Positions 43,551-52,729 are shown, numbered from the stretch's first letter. The stretch is DNA of 64,000 nt from Pseudarthrobacter sp. W1I19 (GCF_030817835.1 NZ_JAUSZR010000001.1:4278001-4342000); one strand, 5' to 3'. Program-made: numbers and translations. The notes: generated by a model from the letters alone, not told the origin.

Positions 43551-44657
43551 ATGCCAAGTAACTGGGAGAACCTGGACGCGGACCTGCGCGAGTCCGTGCA
43601 GCGGAACGTGGAGATCTACGAACGCGTCCGGCCTGCCCTGAAACTGGTCACGCGGGATGTCCTGCTGCTGATGCGGGACATGCTCAAGGACAGCGAGGTC
43701 ACCCCGCTGTTTGTCACCGGACGCACCAAAACCGTGGAATCGTTCAAGGAGAAGATCTCCCGGATTGAGGAGCCGCTGGAACCGGGCGGCCCGCCGGTCC
43801 TGAAATTCCCGGACCCGTTCCGAACCTTGAATGACATGGTGGGCATCCGGGTCATTACCAAGCTGCCGGCGGAGAATGCAGCGGTGGCCAACATCATCAA
43901 GCGCCAGCGCCAGCTGTTCGACTGCCGAGGGGACCGGGAAAAGGACATCGGCTCCATCGAGTCCGGCACGTACGGGTATTCAAGCCGGCACCTGATCCTG
44001 CGGACCATCCAGAACGAGGCCGTGAAGGAATACCAGCAGGTCTTCAACCCGGATGCCCAGCCCAATGGCAGCTACTTTTTCGAGTGCCAGATCCGCACGA
44101 TTTTCGCGCACGCGTGGAGCGAGATCGAGCACGATATCCGGTTCAAAGCCGAGGACCCGCGTGCCTGGACCCCGCACTTCGACCGGCAGTTCACCGCGAC
44201 TGCCGCGATGCTGGAAACGGTGGAAACCGCTTTTGCCGACCTGCATGAGCGGTATGAGGAAGTGCGCAGTTTCTGGGACACCGAGGGCGAGGGCGCGGCG
44301 CCGCTGACGCCCAACCGGATCCGGGACGTGTGGCGCACCCTGCTCCCGCACGTGGACCGTAAAGTGGACGACGATTGGGGCTGGGCCGCGGAGCTACTCG
44401 CCGCGCATGGCCTCAACCAGACCATGCAGCTGGCAGGGCTGCTCAGCGCCAACCGCATCACGGAGGTGCGGAAAGCCCTGGACCACCGCTACTCCCCCGG
44501 CCCGGACCGGCTGCTCGATGACCTGCTGCTGTGGCAGTACGGCACCAAACACATCGACCTCACCGCGGAAGCGCCCGACGCCGTCCCGCACCCCCGGCGC
44601 GACAGCCTCCTGCGGCGGCTCAAGCAGATTGAGCGGTACAGGCTGACGAAGAAGTAG
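43551..44657 (+). CDS. RelA/SpoT-domain (p)ppGpp synthetase-like protein
   Basis: This 368-residue protein holds a RelA/SpoT nucleotidyltransferase domain at about residues 50-220, with TGRTKTVESFKEKI, the acidic NDMVGIRVI, YGYSSRHLIL and FECQIRTIFAHAWSEIEHD all present. It has no HD hydrolase domain, TGS or ACT domain. The C-terminal about 140 residues are helical and unassigned. It is probably a small alarmone synthetase that makes (p)ppGpp or a related nucleotide. The ATG at 43551 is preferred over a GTG two codons earlier. Confidence 0.85.
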   Translation: MPSNWENLDADLRESVQRNVEIYERVRPALKLVTRDVLLLMRDMLKDSEVTPLFVTGRTKTVESFKEKISRIEEPLEPGGPPVLKFPDPFRTLNDMVGIRVITKLPAENAAVANIIKRQRQLFDCRGDREKDIGSIESGTYGYSSRHLILRTIQNEAVKEYQQVFNPDAQPNGSYFFECQIRTIFAHAWSEIEHDIRFKAEDPRAWTPHFDRQFTATAAMLETVETAFADLHERYEEVRSFWDTEGEGAAPLTPNRIRDVWRTLLPHVDRKVDDDWGWAAELLAAHGLNQTMQLAGLLSANRITEVRKALDHRYSPGPDRLLDDLLLWQYGTKHIDLTAEAPDAVPHPRRDSLLRRLKQIERYRLTKK

Positions 44658-44668
44658 GGTTTGCGGAC

Positions 44669-44872
44669 TCAGCGCTTGTCGCGGTCGGCGAATTCCTCGT
44701 CCAGTTCGTAGTGGCGGAACTCCGTTTCAGGGTTCGGTTCGCCGTCAACCACTACTTCGTGGTCAAGCTGGCGTTGGACCTGGCTATCCAGCACCTGCAG
44801 TTGCTGGTCCGGGACATTTTCCAGGTCCTCCGGGAACGCGTCTGCCGGGGTAAGGTGCAGCTTATTATTCAT
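44669..44872 (-). CDS. Small acidic hypothetical protein
   Basis: This 67-residue acidic protein (LTPADAFPEDLENVPDQQL and later EFRHYELDEEFADRDKR) has no recognised domain. It is convergent with the RelA/SpoT-domain gene, 11 bases apart. The amino-acid composition and codon use look genuine, although the ribosome-binding site is weak. Confidence 0.6.
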   Translation of the reverse strand: MNNKLHLTPADAFPEDLENVPDQQLQVLDSQVQRQLDHEVVVDGEPNPETEFRHYELDEEFADRDKR

Positions 44873-44978
44873 GTGAGCCCGCCAATTTCATGCTGGGAGT
44901 GGTTGGTTCAGTGTAGCGGTGCGGGGGTGAAGGTAAGCCCCCTTTTCTGCTCTGGATTAGGTGGCCTCCCTTCTGCTG

Positions 44979-46538
44979 TTAGGCGCGATGCTTCGACGCC
45001 GGCAATCCCGATACTTGGCGCTCAAGCACCTCCCGCAATTCCCCGCGCGGATCCTCTTCCCCGCGTTGCTTCTCGTCCAGGATCATCGTCCTGCGTGCGC
45101 GCCCGTAGTCCGGCCAGTCCGGCATGCGCGGAGCATCAGGCCGGCCGCTCCGGGCAAAGCTCGCCCACGCCGTGCTCATCATGTCGCTCAGGCCCTGCGG
45201 CGCCAGGCCGCGGGTAAGGAACTCCGCCTCCGGGGACGCCAACTGCCGGAACACGAATGGGATGTCCAGGGCGTGGCAGGCGCCGAGCTTCCCGCCCATG
45301 GCCGGGCTCCGCCACGTGAAGAGATAGGCGAAGTTGTTCCCGGCCGAGCCTTGCCGGGCATCCAGCAGCCGGTTGCTGGGCTGCCGGTACACGACGTCGG
45401 AAATGGCGGCTTCCAGCAACTGCTTTCCGCTGGGCTCGGCGCCTAGAACCGAAGCGAGCGCCCGGGCATACTCCGCCTCGAGCCCGGGAGCGCCAGAATC
45501 GGCCAGCACCGCCGCGGCGCGTTCAGCATGGGAGGGCTCCGACGGGTTCTTCGGCCGCATTTCCACGGCAAAGGACCCCTCGTTCAGGTTTGTCCCGACC
45601 AGCAGGTCAACCTCGGAATTCAGCCCGCTCCGCACCGCTTCCAGCGGCGGCACCGGCAGCGACGGCGTCCCCACGGTCGGCTGGAACGGCAGCGGGACGG
45701 CGAACGTTTGCGCGCCAAAGCGCTGCACCAGCTTCTCCTGGGCTTCGAGCAGCCGCTCCACGGGAAGCGTCAACAGGTCCTGCGCAGCATCCAGCCCGCA
45801 CAGTGACAGGAACTCACTGCTGATCCGGGAAGAATCTTCGCCAGTCCGGTACCTTTCGGCGGTTCCGCTTTGTATGATCGCCCGCCGAAACAGCCCCTGC
45901 GAAGCGGGCATTCCCAGCAGCGTCCCCACCGCCGCAGCACCCGCCGACTCACCAAAAAGGGTCACGTTGTCCGGGGCACCCCCGAACGCCGCGATGTTCC
46001 GTTTGACCCACCGCAGTGCCTCCAGCACATCCAGCAGGGCAACGTTCGAAGAGTCGGCATATCCGGCACCCAGCAGCTCAGCCAGGTGCAGGAAGCCCAG
46101 CGCACCCAGCCGGTAGTTAATGGTCACCACAACGGTGCCCGTGGCAGCCGCGAGATTGCCGCCGTCGTACATTGCGTCACTGCCCGAGCCCGACACATAC
46201 GCCCCGCCGTGCACCCACACCATCACCGGCAGGCCCGAACCGCCCGCGTCAGGGGTCCAGACGTTAAGGTTCAGGCAATCACTCTCGCTCCACGTGCGGG
46301 GCTTGCGCCCGGGAGGAGCCGGCATCTCCGGGTTCTGCGGCGCCGCAGGCCCGGGCACCGTGGCATCAAGGACACCGGCCCAGCCAACAGCAGGGACCGG
46401 CGGCAGGAAACGGCGCGGACCCGCCGGAGAACCGGCATAGGGAATCCCGAGGAAACGGCTGACCTCCCGCCCTTCGACGATGGCAGCAGCACCGCCGATG
46501 CTTCCTTCAGCGATGGTGACAGTGGGAGGAAGGCTCAT
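44979..46538 (-). CDS. Type-B carboxylesterase
   Basis: This 519-residue carboxylesterase has the catalytic Ser in TLFGESAGAAAVG, the oxyanion-hole VWVHGGAYVSGS, a DCLNLNVWTP segment, and the His segment GACHALDIPFVF. It cleaves carboxylic esters. The ATG at 46538 is chosen because a longer reading overlaps the divergent gene. It is divergent from the quercetinase-like gene across a 167-base gap, so de-esterification of plant phenolics is a plausible but unproven role. Confidence 0.88.
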   Translation of the reverse strand: MSLPPTVTIAEGSIGGAAAIVEGREVSRFLGIPYAGSPAGPRRFLPPVPAVGWAGVLDATVPGPAAPQNPEMPAPPGRKPRTWSESDCLNLNVWTPDAGGSGLPVMVWVHGGAYVSGSGSDAMYDGGNLAAATGTVVVTINYRLGALGFLHLAELLGAGYADSSNVALLDVLEALRWVKRNIAAFGGAPDNVTLFGESAGAAAVGTLLGMPASQGLFRRAIIQSGTAERYRTGEDSSRISSEFLSLCGLDAAQDLLTLPVERLLEAQEKLVQRFGAQTFAVPLPFQPTVGTPSLPVPPLEAVRSGLNSEVDLLVGTNLNEGSFAVEMRPKNPSEPSHAERAAAVLADSGAPGLEAEYARALASVLGAEPSGKQLLEAAISDVVYRQPSNRLLDARQGSAGNNFAYLFTWRSPAMGGKLGACHALDIPFVFRQLASPEAEFLTRGLAPQGLSDMMSTAWASFARSGRPDAPRMPDWPDYGRARRTMILDEKQRGEEDPRGELREVLERQVSGLPASKHRA

Positions 46539-46705
46539 GCCGGCAAAACTCCTGGTGGCGTAGGGACAAGTGCCAGCATCGCAGCTTCCAAAGCAGCAGC
46601 ACACTGGCCTTTCATCCATTGGAATTCCGGCTCCTGCCCAACGCAAGCAGAGGCAATGATGGAGGTCACATCCCGGCGCAGCCGGACGACTGGAAAGAAG
46701 GAACC

Positions 46706-47776
46706 ATGTCCCTCAGCGTGGAGGAAATGAACCAGCAGCTGCCGGTGGCCAACACCCTGCCCGGCGAAGCTGTCCCCTACTACATGGCGTCGGGCGAAGG
46801 CGCACGCTACGAGATCAACGGCCAGCTGGTCACGGTCATCGCCCGCGCGGCGGACACGGGCGGCATCTTCAGCGCCGCCTACATCTCTGGCGGCATGGGT
46901 GCCGAATCGCCGTTCGTCAGCCACACGGTGGAACACAAGACCCTCTACGTCTTCGACGGCATCCTGCACGTCTGGCTCCCTGGTGAAAGCCGTATCCTCA
47001 CCCCCGGCGACTCCGTGGTGATCCCGCCCAACACACCCCACGCCTACCGCATGGCAAGCCACTACACGCGCTTCCTGAACTGGATGACGCCGGGCGGCGC
47101 CGAGGCCTACTACGAGCGCGTCGGCACTCCCATCGACTCCCATATCCCGCCCGTCCGCGCCGGCCGCACGGCCAGCCTCCAGGAACAGGCTGAGATTGGC
47201 GCCGAGTTAGGCATCACCTTCCCTGACGTTGAGCGGGTGGAGCCCTCCTTCAAGCACGACGCCGGCCTGCCGCCCACGCTGAGCCCCTACTTCCTCAGTG
47301 CCCACGAGGGTGAGCGCCTGGTCAGCTACCAGACCATGTTCACCTACCTGTCCCGGCCCGCCAACACCGGCTCGAACTACTTCGCGGTGCACACCAAGGG
47401 CGCCAAGACCCCGTACATCCCGCTGCACTTCCACGAGCAGCACACGGAGAACTTCCTGGTCACCGAGGGCCGCATGTGGCTCTACGCCAACGGCCGGGAG
47501 ATGCTCCTGACCAAGGGCGACTTCGTCCACGCCCCCGCCGGCACCATCCACTCCTTCGCCCTGGACTCGCACAACACCCAGATGCTGGGCTTCCTCACGC
47601 CGTCGGTCTTCAACGGCTTCTTTGAGTACTTCAACAAGCCCACCGAGGACCACATGTACACCGAGGGCGGCGAGCCCTACATGGACATGGAAGGCTTCGG
47701 CCGCGCCCAGGCCGAGATGGACCTCACCGTGGTGGGCCCGCCGCCGCAGCGCCGCGTGGCCCTGGACATCTCCTAG
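46706..47776 (+). CDS. Quercetin 2,3-dioxygenase-like bicupin
   Basis: This 356-residue bicupin resembles QdoI-type quercetin 2,3-dioxygenases. The C-terminal cupin has a full metal set in LHFHEQHTENF and PAGTIHSF. The N-terminal cupin has HTVEHKTLYVFDG and PPNTPHAYR, where the HxH...E pattern is not intact. Quercetinases open ring C of flavonols with O2 and release carbon monoxide and a depside. A GAAAGAAGGAA ribosome-binding site precedes the ATG at 46706, and a strong hairpin follows the stop. The link to the C-glycoside genes is inference from function. Confidence 0.8.
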   Translation: MSLSVEEMNQQLPVANTLPGEAVPYYMASGEGARYEINGQLVTVIARAADTGGIFSAAYISGGMGAESPFVSHTVEHKTLYVFDGILHVWLPGESRILTPGDSVVIPPNTPHAYRMASHYTRFLNWMTPGGAEAYYERVGTPIDSHIPPVRAGRTASLQEQAEIGAELGITFPDVERVEPSFKHDAGLPPTLSPYFLSAHEGERLVSYQTMFTYLSRPANTGSNYFAVHTKGAKTPYIPLHFHEQHTENFLVTEGRMWLYANGREMLLTKGDFVHAPAGTIHSFALDSHNTQMLGFLTPSVFNGFFEYFNKPTEDHMYTEGGEPYMDMEGFGRAQAEMDLTVVGPPPQRRVALDIS

Positions 47777-47792
47777 CCCTCCAGGAAAACCA

Positions 47793-47826
47793 ATGGCCCG
47801 GACTTCCGAAAGGAAGTCCGGGCCAT
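47793..47826. terminator. Bidirectional terminator after the quercetinase-like gene
   Basis: A perfect 15-base stem (47793-47807 with 47812-47826) with a GAAA tetraloop sits between the convergent quercetinase-like and DUF3500 genes, 17 bases after the stop at 47776. It is followed by CTGCTTTG and flanked on the other side by AAAACC. Confidence 0.75.
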
Positions 47827-47859
47827 CTGCTTTGTAGCGTCCAGTCGCCAGCGTCGAGC

Positions 47860-49101
47860 TTAGCTGCCGGCGAGCGCCTGCTTGAGCAGTGCGCGGCCGT
47901 AGTCGTTGCCGTTGGGGGTCCGGACCACGGTGTGCATGTGGAACGGGGCGGGCGCGTCGTTGCTGAGGAACACTCCGGTGTGGTGGTCGAGTTCCAGGAC
48001 CACCACCGGACTCTGCAGCCGGAAGTAGAAGGCTTCTTCCCCTTCCCAGCCGCCGATCCAGCTGAAGAAGGTCTCGCTGTACCGCTCCTGGATCTCCCGG
48101 CGCCGGGCAGCCCGGGGCCCGTCCGGCAAGTACGCGATGAAGTCCTCCACCACCGCGTCGAGGATGGTCCGGGCTTCGGCTGGCATGTCGGGCACCATGA
48201 TGCCCTCGTACGGGATCACCCGGTTGTCCTGGAAGCAGCCGCCCAGGTGCCGCTCGTCGCCGGGGTGGAGCCGGCCCTCGGGCATCGCGGGATCAACCAT
48301 GGATTCATACACGGTGGCCTCTGCCCGCAGTTCAGCCGGAAGCGCCGCCATCAACCCGCGTGCCAGGGCGATGCGCTCCTTGAACACCACCACGCCCTGG
48401 TACGGCCCGGCATCGATGACATCCGGTTCGGCGCCCATAAACACCGGTGAGATCACCAGCTGCGTTCCAACCACCAGGCAGTTCAGCGCAGCGTGGTGGC
48501 CGAACAGCTGCCACCCCCACGGCTCCGTCTCGGACGGTTCCCCGTACAGCGCGAAGTTGTAGCTGAACTCGTTCATCAGCAGCGGCAGCTCCACCAGTTC
48601 ACCGAGGAAGCCGTTGATCCGCATGAGGTTCCGGACCAGCTCAAACCCGGCCGGGCTCAGGGATGCTTCCACCACGGCGAATACGGCGTCGCGCAGCGGC
48701 GCGTCCAGCTCGTCGAGGCGGAGTCCGGTGTCGTGCTGCATAAACTCGGGGTTCGCCCAGCTCTGCCATTCGGGCGCGTCCACGGCGTAGCCCAGCCTGG
48801 ACGCCTGCCCCGGGGTCAGTGCGTCCAACAGCTTACGGGCCGCAGCCGCCATCTCCGGGGTGGGCGCCTCCTCCCCTGCCCGCGCGGGGGCGAGCGGAAA
48901 CAGCCCTGGGCGGAGGACGCCGTTGTTCGTGATGCCTTTGAACGGCTGCGGATACAGCTTCTTCCAGCCCTCAATCATGGGCCCGGCGAACGAATCCCTG
49001 GTGGCCGCTTCGGCGTACTCGCGCGCGTCCAGGCCGCGGATCTCGGCCACGCGCGGGTGGTCGGGGGCAAAGAGGTAATCACGGAACGATGACGCGGACA
49101 C
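47860..49101 (-). CDS. DUF3500 family protein
   Basis: This protein of about 413 residues matches the DUF3500 pattern: GWQLFGHHAALNCLVVG, PVFMGAEPD..GPYQGVVVFKE, and a C-terminal PFHMHTVVRTPNGNDYG segment. The function of the family is unsettled. I start it at the GTG at 49101, preceded by GGAAGGGGAA. The longer reading to 49449 is out-of-frame sequence of the monooxygenase gene. It overlaps the monooxygenase by about 23 bases and is the last gene of that operon, so a role in aromatic or flavonoid breakdown is suggested. Confidence 0.78.
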   Translation of the reverse strand: MSASSFRDYLFAPDHPRVAEIRGLDAREYAEAATRDSFAGPMIEGWKKLYPQPFKGITNNGVLRPGLFPLAPARAGEEAPTPEMAAAARKLLDALTPGQASRLGYAVDAPEWQSWANPEFMQHDTGLRLDELDAPLRDAVFAVVEASLSPAGFELVRNLMRINGFLGELVELPLLMNEFSYNFALYGEPSETEPWGWQLFGHHAALNCLVVGTQLVISPVFMGAEPDVIDAGPYQGVVVFKERIALARGLMAALPAELRAEATVYESMVDPAMPEGRLHPGDERHLGGCFQDNRVIPYEGIMVPDMPAEARTILDAVVEDFIAYLPDGPRAARRREIQERYSETFFSWIGGWEGEEAFYFRLQSPVVVLELDHHTGVFLSNDAPAPFHMHTVVRTPNGNDYGRALLKQALAGS

Positions 49102-50827
49102 GGGCTTCCCCTTCCTGTTCGGTGTGCTGGTTCTGGTCCAGGTCTTCTGCCGGGTGCCGGCCTGCCGCCACCGACAGGGCCGCCGCTGCCGCCTCCGCCG
49201 AGCTCCCGCGCCAGGCCACGTGCTGGTCCGGGCGGACCAGCACGGCGTGGGCTCCCCATAGTTCGGAGGGTGGGGTCCCGTCGTCGAAAGGCCCGACGGC
49301 GGCAATCGCCACCGGGATGCCCTTGCGTTTCCCAGCGTCCACAACGGCGGCAAAGACATCCTGGGCCGGCCTGCCGGCAAGCGCCTCGGCGTCCACGAGC
49401 AGGGTGAAGTCCCGGCCCAGCAGGTTGTACACGGAGGCGGATTCGTCAAGCCAGGCGTGCGGCAGCAGGGCTCCCGGGCTGGCTGAGGGTACGTACACGA
49501 TGGGGTCTTCCACCGGGGCCGGAGACCCGTCCGGGACCACCCCCGGCGAGTCCCCGTAGGCGTAACCGAGGACCAGGCCCAGGGAGTCGAACTCGCTCTG
49601 CTTCACGGCCAGGGCTTCGTGCGCCGCTTCCCGGGCTGTGGCGCCGGCAGGGCCGTCGGCCAGGAGCGCCGGATCGGCGAAGTGGTAGGCGAGCGCTTTG
49701 CCGTTGCTGGCGGCGTCGTTGATGGTGCGGGCCGCGACGGGGCGGCGTTCCGCCTCGTAACTGTCGAGCAGGTTTGCGTCCGCCCAGCCTGTGACCACCG
49801 CTGCCAACTTCCAGGCCAGGTTGGCGGCATCGCCCACGCAGGTGTTGAAGCCGTGCCCGCCCCAGGGCGGATTGAGGTGGGCGGCGTCGCCCATCAGGAA
49901 CACTCCCCCGCGGCGGTACTCCGGAGCCAGCAGCATGCGTGCCGTCCAAGGATCGGTGGCCAGGACCTCGATGTCGACGTCGGCGCCCACCAGGGAGCGG
50001 ACCATCCCGCCGGCCTTGGCGGTATCCACTGCCTCCTCCGGGTTGACGCCCTGGATGATGGCCCACCAGGTACCGTCCAGGTCCATGGGCCCCACCATGC
50101 CCGAGGTGTCCGCGCCGACCACCCAGTACTGAACGGCCGGGTCCAGGTTCACTGCTGAGGCCAGCCCTTCGGACCGGAACAGGATGCTGATGTTGGACAG
50201 GGCCGCGGAACCGCCTTCGAGCCGGATCCCCAGGCTCCGGCGCACGGCGGAGGTGGCGCCGTCGGCACCGATGACATACTCGGCAGTGACGGTGCGCCTG
50301 GCACCGGAAGCATCGGAGACCACGGCGGCGTAGCCGGCATCGGAAGCCTCCACCGTTTCCACGCTCCACCCGGTCATCATTGTGACCAGCGGTGAGTCGG
50401 CAACGGCGGCACGCAGCACTTCTTCCAGGACGGGCTGCGGGACCTGCTGGCCGCACTCCGGCTGGGGGCCGTAGCGGCCGGGCACCAGCTGGAAGGCGTC
50501 CCGGAACCGGCGCAGCTCGTGTGCGCCGGGACCGGTGAGTCCGGTACAGAAGCTCACGTCCTGGGAGTAACCCACGGGAAGCGGGGAAGCGGCGCGCAGC
50601 GCGTCCGCGAGGCCAAGCCTGCGCAGGTGCGTCATGGTGCGGGCGTTGGTGGTTTTGGCGCGCGGCCGGGCGTGGTCGACGGCGTCGCGCGGCTCGATCA
50701 CCAGGCTGGGGATGCCGCGGGAGGCGAGGTCCAGGGCCAGGAACAGGCCGCTGGGACCGCCGCCCGAGATCAGGATCTGCACCTCCGCAGGGATGTGCTC
50801 CGGGGAGGCGAAACGGTGGGTAACCAT
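49079..50827 (-). CDS. FAD-dependent aromatic monooxygenase, PheA/TfdB type
   Basis: This 582-residue class A flavin monooxygenase has the N-terminal GGGPSGLFLALDLA motif, the DG-type YVIGADGATSAVR segment and FLMGDAAHLNPPWGGHGFNTCVGDA, which binds FAD. The thioredoxin-like C-terminal domain is typical of phenol hydroxylase-type members. Hydroxylation of a phenolic compound with NAD(P)H and O2 is expected. The start overlaps the FAH-domain gene stop by one base. The aromatic substrate is unknown. Confidence 0.9.
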   Translation of the reverse strand: MVTHRFASPEHIPAEVQILISGGGPSGLFLALDLASRGIPSLVIEPRDAVDHARPRAKTTNARTMTHLRRLGLADALRAASPLPVGYSQDVSFCTGLTGPGAHELRRFRDAFQLVPGRYGPQPECGQQVPQPVLEEVLRAAVADSPLVTMMTGWSVETVEASDAGYAAVVSDASGARRTVTAEYVIGADGATSAVRRSLGIRLEGGSAALSNISILFRSEGLASAVNLDPAVQYWVVGADTSGMVGPMDLDGTWWAIIQGVNPEEAVDTAKAGGMVRSLVGADVDIEVLATDPWTARMLLAPEYRRGGVFLMGDAAHLNPPWGGHGFNTCVGDAANLAWKLAAVVTGWADANLLDSYEAERRPVAARTINDAASNGKALAYHFADPALLADGPAGATAREAAHEALAVKQSEFDSLGLVLGYAYGDSPGVVPDGSPAPVEDPIVYVPSASPGALLPHAWLDESASVYNLLGRDFTLLVDAEALAGRPAQDVFAAVVDAGKRKGIPVAIAAVGPFDDGTPPSELWGAHAVLVRPDQHVAWRGSSAEAAAAALSVAAGRHPAEDLDQNQHTEQEGEARVRVIVP

Positions 50828-51684
50828 CAGGCACGGCTCCGCAGCGAGACTTCGCCCACCGGGGTGGTCAGCGTGCCGAGCTTGTCGATCTCCACCTCGA
50901 CCGTGTCGCCGGGCTGCAGCAGCCACTGCGGGGTCCGGGCGTAGCCCACCCCTTCGGGCGTGCCGGTGGCGATGACGTCGCCCGGGTGGAGGGTCAGGGT
51001 CCGGCTGATCAGCGAGATGATGGCCGGAACGGAGAAGATCATGTCCCGGGTGTTGCCGTTCTGCACTTCGGTGCCGTTGACGCGGGTGCGGACCTGCAGG
51101 CCGTCCCGGAGGTCACCTGCCTCGTCCCGGCTGACCAGGGGTCCGAGCGGGCCGGTGAAGTCACCGTTTTTGCCCAGCGTCCACTGCGTGGTGAGCTTCT
51201 GGGCGCGACGGGCGGTGAGGTCGTTGAAGGTGGAATAGCCGAAGACGGATTCCGCAGCCTCGGCCTCATCCGCAGACTCGACGCGGCGGCCGATGTAGGC
51301 GGCCACTTCGCCTTCCCAGTCCAGCCCGTCCTCCCCGGCCGGTACCGGAACGGGGACGTTGCCCACGGAAAGCGACGCGGTCCAGCGCCCGAACAGCGTG
51401 GGATAGGGCGGCAGGTCCTGGTCCTTGTAGCTGCCTTCGGCGGCGTGGGCCTTGTAGTTCAGCCCCACGCAGATCACGCGGGCGGAGGCGGGGACGAGCG
51501 GCACTTCGGTGACGCTGCCGCGCTCAACCGAGGTGCCGGCGTCGGCCGCCAGGGTGGCTGCCTTGTCCTGCCAGCCCGAGGGGTCCGCCCAGAATTCGGT
51601 GACGGGCGCGAGCGGGACGAGGCGCGACTCCACGAGGGCCGCGGCCCAGGATTCGCCTTGGTGAGTGATGCCAACAAACTGCAT
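50827..51684 (-). CDS. Fumarylacetoacetate hydrolase family protein
   Basis: This 285-residue FAH-family protein has ICVGLNYKAHAAE, the metal-binding DWEGEVAAYIG and the conserved GDVIATGTPEGVGYAR. It cleaves or decarboxylates acylpyruvate-type ring-cleavage products. Placed directly upstream of the monooxygenase, it fits a ring-cleavage pathway, although no ring-cleaving dioxygenase is encoded beside it. The gene begins about 50 bases downstream of the alpha/beta hydrolase. Confidence 0.9.
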   Translation of the reverse strand: MQFVGITHQGESWAAALVESRLVPLAPVTEFWADPSGWQDKAATLAADAGTSVERGSVTEVPLVPASARVICVGLNYKAHAAEGSYKDQDLPPYPTLFGRWTASLSVGNVPVPVPAGEDGLDWEGEVAAYIGRRVESADEAEAAESVFGYSTFNDLTARRAQKLTTQWTLGKNGDFTGPLGPLVSRDEAGDLRDGLQVRTRVNGTEVQNGNTRDMIFSVPAIISLISRTLTLHPGDVIATGTPEGVGYARTPQWLLQPGDTVEVEIDKLGTLTTPVGEVSLRSRA

Positions 51685-51735
51685 GGAAGGGCCTTTCAGG
51701 TCTTGCCCGGGGCTGGGTGCCCGGGATGAATCAGG

Positions 51736-52617
51736 TCAGGGTTTGGATGCCTGACGGCGGAAAAAATCAAGGGTGGCGTCGGCGGCCCTTGCCGCGGCGG
51801 CAGGGTCCTGCCCCGGCAGTTGCCACATGTGGTCGGCGCCTTCAATCAGCAAAAGTTCGACGTCGGCGCCCGCGGCTTCCAGCGCCGCGGCCAGGGTGGC
51901 GGACTGGGCCGGCGGGACGAAGCGGTCCGCCGTGCCGTGCGCCAGGAAGAACGGCGGGGCGTGGTTGCCCGCGTAGGTGAGGGGGCTTGCGGCGGCTGCT
52001 TTGTCCGGCGCTTTGGCCGGCTGGGCCCCCAGGAGGAGGGCCTCGCGCGAGCCTGGATCGTCGGCGCTGGCGACGGCATCCGGGAGGCGTTGTTCACCCA
52101 TGTGGAGAAGGTCGGTGGGCGGGTACCAGGCAGCGACGGCGGCAACGGCGTCGCTGATGCCGGCATCAGCACTTGCGTATTCCGCTGACCCGGCGGTCAG
52201 CCCCACCAGGCTGGCAAGGTGCCCGCCGGCAGAATCACCCCACGCGTAAATCCTGTCCGGGTCCACCTTGTAGGAGGCGGCATTGGCACGGACCCAGCGG
52301 ACCGCGGACTTGGCGTCCAGCAGCTGGGCCGGAAAGTGGGCCACGGAACTCAGGCGGTAATCGGCGGACGCCACCACAAACCCGGCGTCCACCAGACGTT
52401 CGATGGGGCTCAGGCCCAGCATGTCCACTTGAGGGCCAAGGGAGGAGCGGCCACCCACCCGCCATCCGCCGCCGTGGAAGTGGACAATTGCCGGCAAGGC
52501 ACCGGCCTGCTCCTGGTTTGCCGGAAGGTAGAGGTCAAGCAGCAGCGGCGCTGAGCCCTCGGGGTGGGCGAACTCAACGCCCTTCAGAACCCGCCCTGCC
52601 GTCATCGTTGACTCCAT
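51736..52617 (-). CDS. Alpha/beta hydrolase (BD-FAE-like esterase)
   Basis: This 293-residue hydrolase has HGGGWRVG, the nucleophile elbow GDSAGGHLASLVG, and a late GTADRFVPP and EGADHMW supplying acid and His. It resembles bacterial feruloyl-type and acetyl esterases. It is the first gene of the putative aromatic operon. It may release phenolic acids for the enzymes downstream. A possible operator lies at 52713-52729. Confidence 0.86.
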   Translation of the reverse strand: MESTMTAGRVLKGVEFAHPEGSAPLLLDLYLPANQEQAGALPAIVHFHGGGWRVGGRSSLGPQVDMLGLSPIERLVDAGFVVASADYRLSSVAHFPAQLLDAKSAVRWVRANAASYKVDPDRIYAWGDSAGGHLASLVGLTAGSAEYASADAGISDAVAAVAAWYPPTDLLHMGEQRLPDAVASADDPGSREALLLGAQPAKAPDKAAAASPLTYAGNHAPPFFLAHGTADRFVPPAQSATLAAALEAAGADVELLLIEGADHMWQLPGQDPAAAARAADATLDFFRRQASKP

Positions 52618-52712
52618 GTCTTACCGCGCCGTTTCGTTCATGCGCCGGGCCACCAGTGTGGACCGCGTCACTATTCAACTTTCGCGCACAGGGAGTCAGC
52701 TCCGCGTTGCCG

Positions 52713-52729
52713 GTTTCACTGAATGAAAC
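52713..52729. promoter_or_regulatory. GTTTCA-N5-TGAAAC palindrome upstream of the aromatic operon
   Basis: Perfect six-base arms around CTGAA lie about 100 bases upstream of the alpha/beta hydrolase start at 52617 and within the gap following the transporter gene. The form is like IclR-family operators, but no IclR gene is visible in the window. Confidence 0.45.

Noticed and set aside
47860..49449. Longer 529-residue reading of the DUF3500 gene
   Set aside because: The first about 116 residues are an out-of-frame reading of the monooxygenase gene; the GTG at 49101 has a good ribosome-binding site.
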